Of a DNA stretch of 64,000 nucleotides, positions 36,931-45,298 are shown one piece after another. A model generated the notes under the pieces. That model saw only the letters and a list, made by a program, of their open reading frames with translations, was not told where the DNA came from and made no database searches. The stretch comes from Acidobacteriota bacterium. Its GTDB lineage: Bacteria; Acidobacteriota; Terriglobia; Bryobacterales; Bryobacteraceae. Position 1 is the first letter of the stretch. Each line of letters starts with the position of its first letter. The position numbers and the translations under genes are program-made. Where the stretch lies: assembly GCA_025353165.1 (NCBI GenBank), contig JANXRE010000104.1, positions 1 to 64,000 of the forward strand. The letters run 5' to 3'.

Positions 36931-38046
36931 GTGATTTCCCGTCGCTCCCTGCTACTGGCGCCGCTCGCCGCCGCGGCTTGCCGCCGGAAGCGCGGGTCGG
37001 GATTTGCGGGCTATGCCTTCGTAGCGAACGAGGATGGGCAAGCCATTGCGGTTGTTGATCTTACCGCCTTCGCCGTGATCCAGCATATTCCGTTGGACGG
37101 AAGCCCGACGGCGGTGATCGCGAGCCCGGTCCGGCCAGTCATCCACGCCCTGACGCCCTCGAACGGGACACTTCACGAAATCTCGACCGCGCGGAAATTG
37201 GAGGTCCGGCGCAAGCTGCGCGTAGCTTCGACCGCGGTGTCGATGCGAATGGCCGGCGCGGGCGATTCGATTTACGTCCTGTGCCGCGCACCTCGCCAGC
37301 TCGTCCGGATTGATCTCGATACGTTCACGGTGGCAGCGCGCATTCCCTTGCCCGCCGATCCGTTCGATTTCGACCTGGCGCCCGACGGCGTCACCGCGGC
37401 GGTGAGTCTCGGCGCCGCGCGGATGTTCGTCCTGGCAAATTCGAAATCCGGCGAGAGCGTCAGGATTCCTACGCGCGGCGATCTCGGCCTCGTGCGGTTC
37501 CAATCTGATGGCAAAGCCGTGATCCTGGCTAACACCAGCGAGCGGATGCTGTCGATTTACGAAACTGGCAGCCGCCGGACAGTCGCGCATCTGCCGCTCG
37601 CGCTGCGCCCGGACAACTTCTGCTTCAAACCCGATGGCGGTCAATTGTTTGTCACGGGCGAGGGGCTGGATGCGGTCGTCGTCGTGTACCCCTATCACAC
37701 TCCGCAAGTGGCCGAGACCGTTCTCGCTGGGCGCACCCCGGGCGCGATGGCGGCCTGCGACGGCGAGCCGGGATACCTGTTCGTCGCGAATCCGGCTTCG
37801 AGCGGCGTCACCATCGTGAACATCAAGACGCGGCGGGCGGTCGCGGTGGCCTCCGTCGGAACCGGTCCCGGATACGTCGCGATCACGCCCGACAACCAGT
37901 ACGCGCTGGTCCTGAATGCGGAGTCCGGCGACATGGCCGTGCTGCTGATTACTTCCAGGTTCGGAAACCGGCAGAAGTCGGCTCCTCTGTTCACCCTGAT
38001 CCCGGTCGGATCCAAGCCGGTGAGCGCGGCGATTCAAAAAGCGTGA
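36931..38046 (+). CDS. Exported YVTN-type beta-propeller protein, possible lipoprotein
   Basis: 371 residues with a GTG start. The N-terminus ISRRSLLLAPLAAAAC combines a twin Arg with a Cys at the end of the hydrophobic stretch, suggesting a Tat-exported lipoprotein. Seven-bladed propeller units of the YVTN/surface-antigen type follow: AYFVANEDG-like (YAFVANEDGQAIAVVDL), PDGVTAAVSLGAARMFVL, PGYLFVANPASSGVTIVNI and PDNQYALVLNAESGDMAVL. Such proteins occur in the periplasm or on the surface; no enzymatic residue is evident. Its stop directly abuts the stop of the convergent gene. Confidence 0.8.
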   Translation: MISRRSLLLAPLAAAACRRKRGSGFAGYAFVANEDGQAIAVVDLTAFAVIQHIPLDGSPTAVIASPVRPVIHALTPSNGTLHEISTARKLEVRRKLRVASTAVSMRMAGAGDSIYVLCRAPRQLVRIDLDTFTVAARIPLPADPFDFDLAPDGVTAAVSLGAARMFVLANSKSGESVRIPTRGDLGLVRFQSDGKAVILANTSERMLSIYETGSRRTVAHLPLALRPDNFCFKPDGGQLFVTGEGLDAVVVVYPYHTPQVAETVLAGRTPGAMAACDGEPGYLFVANPASSGVTIVNIKTRRAVAVASVGTGPGYVAITPDNQYALVLNAESGDMAVLLITSRFGNRQKSAPLFTLIPVGSKPVSAAIQKA

Positions 38047-38754
38047 TCAGCGCCTGTCGCCGGCGCGGTTCACGTCCACGCTCCGGATGCGGCCGGACTG
38101 AAGATCCACCGAGCACTGGAAACGGAACTCCTCGCGCTCGTCGCCGCGGCGCGCAAGGAACGTCCCAATTACCCAGTCGCGGCGGCCGGGGGCATCATCG
38201 ACAACGGTTCTAGTGAATTCGATGTCGCGGAATCCCCGCGTCTTCTCGCGCACCGCGTCCCGGCAGGCATTGACCGCGAGGGAAGGCCCCGGAGCCCGAA
38301 GGTCGTCCCAATCGTTATTCGGCGGGCGGAATCCGCGGCGGGACCGGCCGCGCCATTCGATATCGAACGTGTAGCCTTCGCGTCCCCCCTGCGGATCCTC
38401 GATTCGAATGACCGCCACGCCGCGGTTCTCCCTCGGGTCCGCCACCAGTGTCTGCCGCCCGCGCCCGTCCACGCCGGTGAACTTGAAATCCGACGGATTG
38501 GGCGGGAGCGGGTCGGAACATTCGAACCTGCGCCACTCGGATGGCTGTCCCGTCAGGGTTCGAATCCTCCCCTGGTCCCCCCGGATGTCCACTTCCGCGA
38601 CATCGTCCACGTCCACCTCGATGGTGCACTTTCCGCGATCGCCTCGCGATCCCGTCATGCTGGCGCGCCGTGTCGCCATCTGCGCCGTGGCTGGCAGCAC
38701 GCATGCGGCCAGGACAAGAAAACGGTATAGGAATCGGCTCATCACCCCAATCAT
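38047..38754 (-). CDS. Exported hypothetical protein
   Basis: 235 residues, or 231 if started at the internal ATG 38742. A signal peptide ([18 protein letters not shown]) is followed by a charged, Arg/Asp-rich domain with two Cys ([10 protein letters not shown] and RRFECSDPL) and a third and fourth in the C-terminal half. The part [13 protein letters not shown]... resembles repeated units seen in uncharacterised acidobacterial exported proteins. I do not recognise a function. It is the only gene between the propeller protein and the PQQ dehydrogenase and is divergent from the latter by 40 bp. Confidence 0.6.
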   Translation of the reverse strand: MIGVMSRFLYRFLVLAACVLPATAQMATRRASMTGSRGDRGKCTIEVDVDDVAEVDIRGDQGRIRTLTGQPSEWRRFECSDPLPPNPSDFKFTGVDGRGRQTLVADPRENRGVAVIRIEDPQGGREGYTFDIEWRGRSRRGFRPPNNDWDDLRAPGPSLAVNACRDAVREKTRGFRDIEFTRTVVDDAPGRRDWVIGTFLARRGDEREEFRFQCSVDLQSGRIRSVDVNRAGDRR

Positions 38755-38794
38755 AAACGAGCGGACGCGGGCGGTCGTGGTAGGATGCGCTCAC

Positions 38795-40861
38795 ATGCGG
38801 CGCTTTTCGTTTTTGCTTGTGCTGGGCTCGGCCATTCTGGCGGGCCAGACCTATCGCGACTGGCGGGTGGCCGGCGGCGCGAACAACATCCATTACTCGG
38901 CGCTGGACCAGATCAACCGGTCGAATGTAAACCGGCTCAGGATTGCGTGGCGGTTCGATTCGCACGACGAGTTCGAAGGCTCGGAGATGCAATGCAATCC
39001 GATTATCATCGACGGCGTCCTGTATGCGACGACGCCGCGTCTGCGGGTGCTCGCGCTAGACGCCGCGACGGGTAAGTTGATCTGGGATTTCGACGCGCAC
39101 CGCGGCGAGCAGGTCCACGAGAAACAACGCAACCGCGGTTTGAACTACTGGTCCGATGGGAAGGACGCGAGAATCTTCGTCGGTATCGACCAGTACTTGT
39201 ACGCACTGAATGCTAGGGACGGCAAGCCCGTTTCGAACTTCGGCGAAAACGGCCGCGTGAATCTGACCAAGGGGTTGGGACGCGACGGCCAGGACCTCAT
39301 CGTGCGCCTCACCAGCCCCGGCGTCGTGTACAAAGACCTGCTGATTCTCGGATCGATGGTGGCCGAGGATCTGCCCGCCGCCCCCGGCGACATCCGCGCT
39401 TTCGACGTGCGGACCGGCCGGGTGCGATGGCAGTTCCACACCATCCCGCACCCGGGCGAATTCGGTTACGAGACGTGGCCCAAGGACGCCTGGAAGTACG
39501 AGGGCGGCGCCAACTCCTGGCCCGGGCTGACGCTCGACGAGAAGCGCGGCATGGTGTTCGCCCCGACCGGTTCAGCCGCCTTCGATTTCTACGGCGCGAA
39601 CCGCGCGGGCGACAATCTGTTCGCGAACTGCGTCCTCGCGTTGAAGGCGGACACCGGCGAGCGCGTCTGGCATTTCCAGGGCGTCCGGCACGACGCCTGG
39701 GACCGCGATTTCCCGGCCGCACCTGCGCTCGTGCAAGTGCGCCGCGACGGACGGTTGGTGGACGCGGTCGCTCAAATCACGAAATCGGGATTCGTCTGGC
39801 TCTTCGACCGCGACACGGGCAAATCGCTGTTCCCTTATCGCGAGATTGAAACGCCGCCCAGTCTGGTGGACGGCGAGGTTCTGTCGCGCAAACAGGTGCT
39901 GCCGTCCAAGCCGGAGCCGTTCGCGCGCCAGCAACTGACCGAGGAGATGCTGACCGAGCGCACTCCCGAGGCTCACCGCGCGGTGCTGGAACAATTCCGC
40001 AAGCTGCGCAGCGGACCCCAGTTCACTCCGGCGAGCTTCGAGGGCACCATCGTATTCCCAGGCTTCGATGGCGGCGGCGAATGGGGCGGCGCGGCATGGG
40101 ATCCGCAGTCCAATCTTTTTTACGTCAACGCGAATGAGATGGCATGGGTGCTGCGCCTGGTGCCGCGCGGGACGGCCGGCGGGAATGCGACCGCGCGCAG
40201 CCTTTACATGCGCAACTGCGCGGGATGCCACCGGCCGGATCTCAAGGGCACGCCTCCCGAGTTTCCGTCGCTGTTGGGCATCGCCGGCAAGCGCACCCCA
40301 CAGCAGATTGGCGCCACCATACGGAGCGGCGCCGGCCGTATGCCGGGTTTCGCCCGGCTCGGCGACGCCAAAGTGGAGGCGATCGTTCACTACCTGATCT
40401 CTGGCGAGGACGCCCAGGTTGCGGGCGTCACGAACGATCGCCCGATGTTAAAGTACGGCATCGACGGATACAACAAGTTTCTCGACCCCGACGGATATCC
40501 GGCCATCCAGCCGCCCTGGGGAACGCTGAATGCCATCGACCTCGATTCCGGCAACTACGCGTGGAAAGTCCCGTTCGGGGAAACAGCCGGGATGCCCAAT
40601 ACCGGCTCAGAGAACTACGGCGGTGGGGTCTTGACCGCGGGAGGTCTGCTCTTCATCGGGGCCACCAACAGCGACCGGAAGTTCCGGGCGATCGACAAGA
40701 AAACCGGCGCGGTCCTTTGGGAAACGGTGCTTCCGGCGGCGGGGAATGCGACCCCCGCGGTGTACGAATTGAATGGCCGCGAGTACGTCGTCATCGGAGC
40801 GGGCGGAGGCAAGTGGGGCAATCCGAGTGGAGGAAGCTATGTTGCGTTCGCGTTGGAGTAA
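38795..40861 (+). CDS. PQQ-dependent dehydrogenase with inserted cytochrome c domain
   Basis: 688 residues from ATG 38795. A signal peptide ([15 protein letters not shown]) leads into an eight-bladed quinoprotein propeller with W-motif repeats such as [11 protein letters not shown] and [11 protein letters not shown], and [19 protein letters not shown]. Near residue 475 a single cytochrome c unit (CAGCH, then RMPGF as the Met ligand) is inserted before the last blades. These enzymes oxidise sugars or alcohols in the periplasm and pass electrons through heme to the respiratory chain. [18 protein letters not shown] closes the propeller. The S9 peptidase frame overlaps its last codons. Confidence 0.92.
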   Translation: MRRFSFLLVLGSAILAGQTYRDWRVAGGANNIHYSALDQINRSNVNRLRIAWRFDSHDEFEGSEMQCNPIIIDGVLYATTPRLRVLALDAATGKLIWDFDAHRGEQVHEKQRNRGLNYWSDGKDARIFVGIDQYLYALNARDGKPVSNFGENGRVNLTKGLGRDGQDLIVRLTSPGVVYKDLLILGSMVAEDLPAAPGDIRAFDVRTGRVRWQFHTIPHPGEFGYETWPKDAWKYEGGANSWPGLTLDEKRGMVFAPTGSAAFDFYGANRAGDNLFANCVLALKADTGERVWHFQGVRHDAWDRDFPAAPALVQVRRDGRLVDAVAQITKSGFVWLFDRDTGKSLFPYREIETPPSLVDGEVLSRKQVLPSKPEPFARQQLTEEMLTERTPEAHRAVLEQFRKLRSGPQFTPASFEGTIVFPGFDGGGEWGGAAWDPQSNLFYVNANEMAWVLRLVPRGTAGGNATARSLYMRNCAGCHRPDLKGTPPEFPSLLGIAGKRTPQQIGATIRSGAGRMPGFARLGDAKVEAIVHYLISGEDAQVAGVTNDRPMLKYGIDGYNKFLDPDGYPAIQPPWGTLNAIDLDSGNYAWKVPFGETAGMPNTGSENYGGGVLTAGGLLFIGATNSDRKFRAIDKKTGAVLWETVLPAAGNATPAVYELNGREYVVIGAGGGKWGNPSGGSYVAFALE

Positions 40862-43025
40862 CTGCACGAGTTCGACGTGGCGCACGCACTCGTGCGTGCC
40901 GTGTCGCGACTCCTCGCAACACGATGATCCGCCCGGCCCGCCAGGCGTCGGCAAGAGTGCCGACGCGGCACGCACGAGGGCGTGCGCCACAATCCTTACC
41001 GTAGCGTTGCTCGCCTCGCTGGCGTCCGCGAAGACGTTCACCATCCAGCAGGCGCTCTCCGCGCCATTCCCGTCGCAGTTGACAGCCGCGCCCGGCGGCC
41101 GCAAGGTGGCGTGGATTTTAAACCAGCGCGGAGTGCGGAACATCTGGACCGCCTCGGCACCCGATTGGAAAGGCGCGCGTCTTACGCCGTACGCCTCCGA
41201 TGACGGCGTAGAGATCGGCCAGTTGCAGTGGACGCCCGACGGAGGATCGATCGTTTACGTCCGCGGCGGCGATCTGGAATTCCTCGATCGATCCAGCCCG
41301 AATCCACGCAGCAACCCGGAGGGAACCGGGCAGGCGATCTGGATTGCCGCGCCGGGCTCCGCTCCGCGCGAGATTGCCGAAGGAAACTCGCCCGCGGTAT
41401 CGCCCAAGGGGGATAACGTCGCGTACTTGAAAGGCGGGCAAGTCTGGTCGGCGCCACTCGCCGGATCCGGGAAAGCCGCACAGTTGATTCACGAGCGCGG
41501 CAGCGCGGACGGCCTGCGTTGGTCGCCCGACGGCTCGAAACTAGCTTTCGTCAGCGATCGCGGCAACCACTCGTTCATCGGGGTCTACGGTGTCGCGGCA
41601 AAGGCGCTGGCCTACCTCGATCCGAGCGTGGATCGCGACTTCAATCCGGTTTGGTCGCACGATGGAAAGCAGCTCGCGTTCGTCCGCATCCCGGCAGGCC
41701 ACGCGGGGCCGTTTGTACCGCGGCGATCGGCCGCGGAGCCGTGGTCCATCCGCGTCGCTACCGTTTCCGAGGGCACGGGCCGTCAGGTCTGGAAAGCGGA
41801 TCCCGGCCCGGGGAGCGCATTCTACCCGCTGGGCGGCGATACGCAGTTGTTCTGGGGCGCGGGGGATCGTATTGTTTTCCCGTGGGAACGCAAGGGCTGG
41901 TGTCACCTGTACTCGGTCGCTCTGGAGGGCGGCAAGATAACGCCGCTCACTCCAGGCGAATTCGAAATCGAGAATGCGTCCATCACGCCGGACCGGACCG
42001 CTATCCTTTTCTCATCCAATCAAGGCGACATCGATCGCCGCCACATCTGGCGCGTGCCGGTGATGGCGGGTCCCCCCTCCGCCGTCACCACGGGCGAGGG
42101 CATCGAGTGGTCGCCTGTTCCGGCCGGCAGCGGCGTCGCGCTCATTCGGTCCGACGCTCGCCGTCCCGCGCGGGCATCCATCCAGTCCGCCACTGGAATT
42201 CGCGACCTGGCACCCGAATCCATCCCGGCGGATTTCCCGGAATCGGCGCTGGTAGTCCCGCAACCAGTGATCTTTCACGCCGCCGACGGAATGCCGATCC
42301 ACGGCCAATTGTTCCTACCGGCCTCCGGCGCGCGCCATCCCGCGTTGATCTTCCTGCACGGAGGATCGCGCCGTCAGATGCTGCTGGGCTGGCACTACAT
42401 GGATTACTACAACAACGCCTATGCGATGAATCAGTACCTCGCGAACCAGGGCTACGTCGTGCTGGCCATCAATTACCGGAGCGGGACCGGATACGGGCTC
42501 GACTTCCGCGAGGCGCTCGACTACGGCGCCGCCGGAGCCAGCGAGTTCAACGACGTCGAAGGCGCGGGCCTGTACTTGCGCGGACGGACGGACGTCGACC
42601 CCGCGCGCGTCGGCCTGTGGGGCGGATCGTACGGCGGATACTTGACGGCGCTTGGCCTCGCGCGCGCATCCAATCTTTTCGCGGCGGGCGTGGACTTCCA
42701 CGGCGTGCACGACTGGAACGTGGTCATCCGCAACTTCGATTCCTCCTACGACCCGCGCAAGGAACAGGACGCCGCCCGCCTGGCGTTCGCCTCGTCGCCG
42801 ATGGCTTCGGTGAAAACCTGGCGCTCCCCCGTTCTTCTCATTCACGGGGATGACGACCGCAACGTGCCCTTCACCGAGACCGTCACGCTGGTGGAGGCGC
42901 TCCGCAAACAAGGAGTATATTTCGAGCAGCTCGTTTTCCCAGACGAGATCCACGGATTTCTGACGCACTCGACGTGGCTGCGCGCGTACGAGGCGACTGC
43001 GGATTTCTTCAAGCGGAAGCTGTGA
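40839..43025 (+). CDS. Exported S9 (prolyl oligopeptidase family) serine peptidase
   Basis: The frame runs from ATG 40839, which has GGAGGA five bases upstream but sits in the 3' end of the dehydrogenase gene; this gives 728 residues. The natural-looking signal peptide ([15 protein letters not shown]) begins only near residue 50, and the codons between are the palindromic repeat at 40877-40990. No ATG is available closer, so the start is uncertain. An N-terminal propeller (about 90-450) is followed by an alpha/beta hydrolase with GGSYGGYLT (nucleophile Ser), [12 protein letters not shown] (Asp) and DEIHGFLTH (His). It should cleave peptides in the periplasm. Confidence 0.85.
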   Translation: MLRSRWSNCTSSTWRTHSCVPCRDSSQHDDPPGPPGVGKSADAARTRACATILTVALLASLASAKTFTIQQALSAPFPSQLTAAPGGRKVAWILNQRGVRNIWTASAPDWKGARLTPYASDDGVEIGQLQWTPDGGSIVYVRGGDLEFLDRSSPNPRSNPEGTGQAIWIAAPGSAPREIAEGNSPAVSPKGDNVAYLKGGQVWSAPLAGSGKAAQLIHERGSADGLRWSPDGSKLAFVSDRGNHSFIGVYGVAAKALAYLDPSVDRDFNPVWSHDGKQLAFVRIPAGHAGPFVPRRSAAEPWSIRVATVSEGTGRQVWKADPGPGSAFYPLGGDTQLFWGAGDRIVFPWERKGWCHLYSVALEGGKITPLTPGEFEIENASITPDRTAILFSSNQGDIDRRHIWRVPVMAGPPSAVTTGEGIEWSPVPAGSGVALIRSDARRPARASIQSATGIRDLAPESIPADFPESALVVPQPVIFHAADGMPIHGQLFLPASGARHPALIFLHGGSRRQMLLGWHYMDYYNNAYAMNQYLANQGYVVLAINYRSGTGYGLDFREALDYGAAGASEFNDVEGAGLYLRGRTDVDPARVGLWGGSYGGYLTALGLARASNLFAAGVDFHGVHDWNVVIRNFDSSYDPRKEQDAARLAFASSPMASVKTWRSPVLLIHGDDDRNVPFTETVTLVEALRKQGVYFEQLVFPDEIHGFLTHSTWLRAYEATADFFKRKL
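40877..40990. repeat. Large interspersed palindrome, family B
   Basis: Arms at 40877-40917 and 40951-40990 are inverted copies over about 40 bases with about six differences; a 33-base centre separates them. Both outer ends read gtggcgcacgc. The element begins 15 bases after the dehydrogenase stop and ends inside the sequence leading into the S9 peptidase signal peptide. RNA from it would fold into a very stable long hairpin. I believe sequences of this type are scattered in acidobacterial genomes, but only one copy is in this window. Confidence 0.8.
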
Positions 43026-43030
43026 GTCTT

Positions 43031-43388
43031 ATGGCAGGATTCCGGACAACCGCAGTCGCAGTCGCACTTTCCCCGTTGCTGGCCCGCGCGCAGGATAGCC
43101 AGGCTAAGCCCATTTCCAAGCTCGCCTGGCTGGTTGGGGGCGTCTGGGCCGCGGACGTGAAGGCGCTGGGGAACGGAATGCGGCGCATCGAGACGCGCTC
43201 TTTTGAAACCCGGCGAAAGAGACGCTCGCCATGTGGTGCGTGGACTCGCGGAATCAGATCACCGAAGGCCCGGTGACCTTCGCGTACTCGTAACCCGGAA
43301 GAATAACGACCCGTACCCTTGGGCGCTGGCCGAAAAGCAGGCCGGCGGGTGGAAAGAACTGGCAGCGCTGGATTGTCGGCGCAAATGA
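43031..43388 (+). pseudogene. Broken small exported protein
   Basis: From ATG 43031 the frame encodes a signal-like start and KLAWLVGGVWAADVK, then LGNGMRRIETRSFE. It then loses frame; another frame continues as ETLAMWCVDSRNQITEGPVTF and hits TAA. A third continues as DLRVLVTRKNNDPYPWALAE and KQAGGWKELAALDCRRK before a TGA. The three pieces look like one protein of a family with unknown function, with internal deletions at both joints. It follows the S9 gene by 5 bp. Confidence 0.7.
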
Positions 43389-43390
43389 CG

Positions 43391-43552
43391 TTACCCGGCT
43401 TCGGGTTCGACCACCGGCTTTTTATGCTTCGGTTTCTTTCGCCGGCTCTTGTCCTCGATGACCCGCACCGGAGCCACCGTGCCAACCCGCTCGCGCGCCA
43501 GGCGCCGCACACCTTTCGATTGATCGAATTTCTTCGGCTTCCGCGGCGCCAC
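43391..43552 (-). CDS. Small basic protein downstream of the Sec redoxin
   Basis: 53 residues from a GTG at 43552, four bases after the stop of the redoxin gene. The protein is very basic: APRKPKKFDQSKGVRRLARE near the start and KSRRKKPKHKKP near the end. I believe short proteins ending in a KPKHKK motif occur in acidobacteria, but no function is known to me. It may be a nucleic-acid or ribosome-binding peptide co-transcribed with the redoxin. The GTG start and lack of a clear ribosome site leave it uncertain. Confidence 0.45.
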   Translation of the reverse strand: MAPRKPKKFDQSKGVRRLARERVGTVAPVRVIEDKSRRKKPKHKKPVVEPEAG

Positions 43553-43556
43553 GGCG

Positions 43557-44330
43557 CTACAACCCGTCAATCGCGCGAAGGACCGTGTTCGGATGGGTTC
43601 GCGAGATGATCGACTCCGCCAGGTAGACCCAGCGGATCGTTCCCGCCGCATCCACCAGAAACTCGCCCGGACGCGCGATATCGTTTCCTTCCTGGCTCCC
43701 CTTGGGATGCAGCACGCCATACTTTCGAATTGTCTCCGCCTTCGGATCCGACAGGAGCGGAAACGTGTAGCCGCGGCTCGCGCAGAGTTTCCGCGACTCC
43801 TCGTTCGAGTCGACGCTGATGGCCACCACCTCGGCGTGGCGGGCGTGAAAATCCGCAATGCGCTTCTCGAAGCTCCGCAACTCGGAGTTGCAGAGCGGTC
43901 ACCAGTATCCGCGATAAAAAATCAGCAATACGGCGCGATTCCCCTGCCGCAGTTGGGACAACGTCACCGGTTTTCCGTCGATCCCCGCGAGCGTAAAATC
44001 GGGCGCTTGCTGCCCGGCCCGGGGCGCGCCCGTTGCCGCCGGAATATTTCGTGCGGCATAGAAAACGCCGAAGCAGAATAGCCCGAAGAGCCCAAGGCTA
44101 ATCAGAGCGGCCAGACTCCCGCCGATTCTCCCGCGATACGCCTCCGGCCGGCGGAAAGCGCGATTCAGCCCGATCCCGAGCAGGCACCCACCCGCCAGAA
44201 ACAGCAGCAGGTTCGCCCAGGGAAAGTCGCGCGTCACTGCAAAAGGCACGAAGACCGGAATGTAGCTCAAGGCGGCCAGCAAAGCCACCGCGAGACCAGC
44301 CCACAACGCCCAATTCCAACTTCGTCTCAT
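43557..44330 (-). CDS. Probable selenoprotein: membrane-anchored AhpC/TSA redoxin with in-frame TGA
   Basis: 257 residues when the TGA at 43901-43899 is read as selenocysteine (residue 144). Three helices (about 9-29, 37-57, 69-92) anchor the N-terminus. A thioredoxin-fold redoxin domain follows: QQAPDFTLAGIDGKPVTLSQ, then LLIFYRGYW-U-PLCNSEL, where relatives have WCPxC. The resolving Cys is residue 147. The rest, VVAISVDSNEESRKLC and YTFPLLSDP, is intact, continues in the same frame and ends normally, so only this codon interrupts it. The ATG at 44330 is the best start. The role is probably thiol peroxidase or disulfide exchange at the membrane. It is divergent from tatA. Confidence 0.78.
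43862..43895 (-). promoter_or_regulatory. Candidate bacterial SECIS region, redoxin 1
   Basis: Downstream of the TGA on the minus strand, a stem GCTT/AAGC with loop CGAG sits 29 bases after the stop codon, with G as the second loop base, within the usual bSECIS spacing. A stronger 10 bp stem (43895-43886 with 43882-43873, loop CCG) lies closer to the TGA and shares one base with it. Which fold is used is not decided by eye. Confidence 0.45.
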
Positions 44331-44362
44331 AGTGCTCGTTCCGTGATTGTAGCGCGAACAGG

Positions 44363-44398
44363 TTGACGCTGTTTGCAGCCTGTCCCTACAATAGGGAC
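44363..44398 (+). promoter_or_regulatory. tatA promoter with dyad over the -10 box
   Basis: TTGACG at 44363-44368 and TACAAT at 44387-44392 are separated by 18 bp, a good sigma-70 type promoter. A perfect inverted repeat, GTCCCTA-CAA-TAGGGAC (44382-44398), covers the -10 box and could be an operator or an early transcript hairpin. A strong AAGGAGG lies shortly before the tatA ATG. Confidence 0.6.
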
Positions 44399-44419
44399 TA
44401 GACAACACAAGGAGGCCGC

Positions 44420-44602
44420 ATGTTAAGGTCCATAGGCTTGCCCGAGCTCCTGGTGATCTTGGCCGTCGCCGTTCTGCTGTTCGGCGGCAAGAAGATCCCC
44501 GAGGTGGCGAAAGGTTTAGGCGAGGGGATTCGCAACTTTAAGAACTCGCTGAAAAGCGAAGATCGCCCCGAGGACCACCCCGAGGACAAGGACAAGAAGT
44601 AG
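44420..44602 (+). CDS. tatA: Sec-independent protein translocase subunit TatA
   Basis: 60 residues. The layout is classic TatA/E: a short N-terminal membrane helix ([20 protein letters not shown]) with [12 protein letters not shown] hinge, an amphipathic helix ([15 protein letters not shown]) and an acidic-basic tail. TatA forms the translocation pore for folded proteins with twin-Arg signals, of which this window encodes several. It starts with a strong AAGGAGG ribosome site. A bidirectional terminator separates it from the convergent HU gene. Confidence 0.95.
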   Translation: MLRSIGLPELLVILAVAVLLFGGKKIPEVAKGLGEGIRNFKNSLKSEDRPEDHPEDKDKK

Positions 44603-44677
44603 ACTTGCGCTTCCGGAAGCTGCCCGCAATTTGGGCGGACTTCAATCTTCGGCTGATCCCGAAATTTCCACGTTAAA

Positions 44678-44713
44678 AACAAAACCCCGGCACAAAGATG
44701 GCCGGGGTTTTTC
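44678..44713. terminator. Bidirectional intrinsic terminator between tatA and HU
   Basis: A 9 bp perfect stem (AACCCCGGC at 44683-44691, GCCGGGGTT at 44701-44709) with a 9-base loop. It is followed by TTTTT on the plus strand and preceded by AAAACAAAA, giving a T-rich tail on the minus strand too. It serves both convergent genes. Confidence 0.9.
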
Positions 44714-44743
44714 ATTCCTGGACCGGTCGACGCCGGCCTGCCG

Positions 44744-45049
44744 TTACTTCTTCTTCGGCGGGACGATAGAGTCTTTTACGGCCTTCGCCACCCGGAACTT
44801 CACTACCTTCTTGGCCGGGATCTTGATTGCTTCGCCGGTGGCTGGGTTGCGTCCCACCCGCGCCTTTCTCTCCTGGCGCACCAGGCGGCCAATGCCGGGA
44901 ATGATGAACAGTCCGTTCTTTTTGGTTTCGCGAATCGCCATCTCGGTGAGCGAAACGACGAACTGCTTCGCCTGTTTGCTGGTCACGCCGACGGCTTCCG
45001 CCAGTTCCTTCACCATCTGCGATTGGGTCATCTTCGTTGCTATTGCCAT
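44744..45049 (-). CDS. HU-family DNA-binding protein
   Basis: 101 residues from ATG 45049, preceded by a clear AAGGAGAG ribosome site. The N-terminal helices are MTQSQMVKELAEAVGVTSKQ, and the DNABII signature is IPGIGRLVRQERKARVGRNP followed by ATGEAIKIPAKKVVKFR. The protein bends DNA as a dimer and compacts the nucleoid. The basic C-terminus VPPKKK extends slightly beyond HU. It has a strong promoter upstream, fitting an abundant protein. Confidence 0.95.
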   Translation of the reverse strand: MAIATKMTQSQMVKELAEAVGVTSKQAKQFVVSLTEMAIRETKKNGLFIIPGIGRLVRQERKARVGRNPATGEAIKIPAKKVVKFRVAKAVKDSIVPPKKK

Positions 45050-45122
45050 TCTTCTCTCCTTCAGTCTGCCTGTAGCTGATGTCGGCCCGAAACATTCAGG
45101 CCCAAACTTGTTTTGCATCTGA

Positions 45123-45151
45123 ATCATAAGACAACTACGCGCCATTGTAAA
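45123..45151 (-). promoter_or_regulatory. Strong sigma-70 type promoter for the HU gene
   Basis: On the minus strand TTTACA (45151-45146) and TATGAT (45128-45123) are separated by exactly 17 bp. The start of transcription would be near 45116, giving a leader of about 67 bases before the HU ATG. Confidence 0.75.
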
Positions 45152-45206
45152 GGGTAGAGTGCCTAAAATTGGCCGTTTTTTGGACGTTTTTGCTAACAAG
45201 AGCCTT

Positions 45207-45271
45207 CGGAGGCCTATTTTCAGGCCTCCGGACGCGCCCGGGCCCCTCCGGAAGCCGAATTCCGGGCTTCC
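45207..45271. repeat. Two hairpins in the HU-CocE intergenic region
   Basis: The first is a perfect 9 bp inverted repeat, CGGAGGCCT / AGGCCTCCG at 45207-45230, with a 6-base loop. The second is GGAAGCC / GGCTTCC at 45250-45271 with an 8-base loop containing GAATTC. Neither has a T run. They lie just upstream of the CocE pseudogene start and beyond the HU promoter; function unclear. Confidence 0.55.
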
Positions 45272-45298
45272 CCGTGCTAATCTGTTGGCGTTCCACAC

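Noticed and set aside
38553-38575. GGTTCGAATCC, resembling a tRNA T-loop
   Set aside because: No acceptor, D or anticodon arms can be built around it; it lies within the exported protein at 38047-38754.
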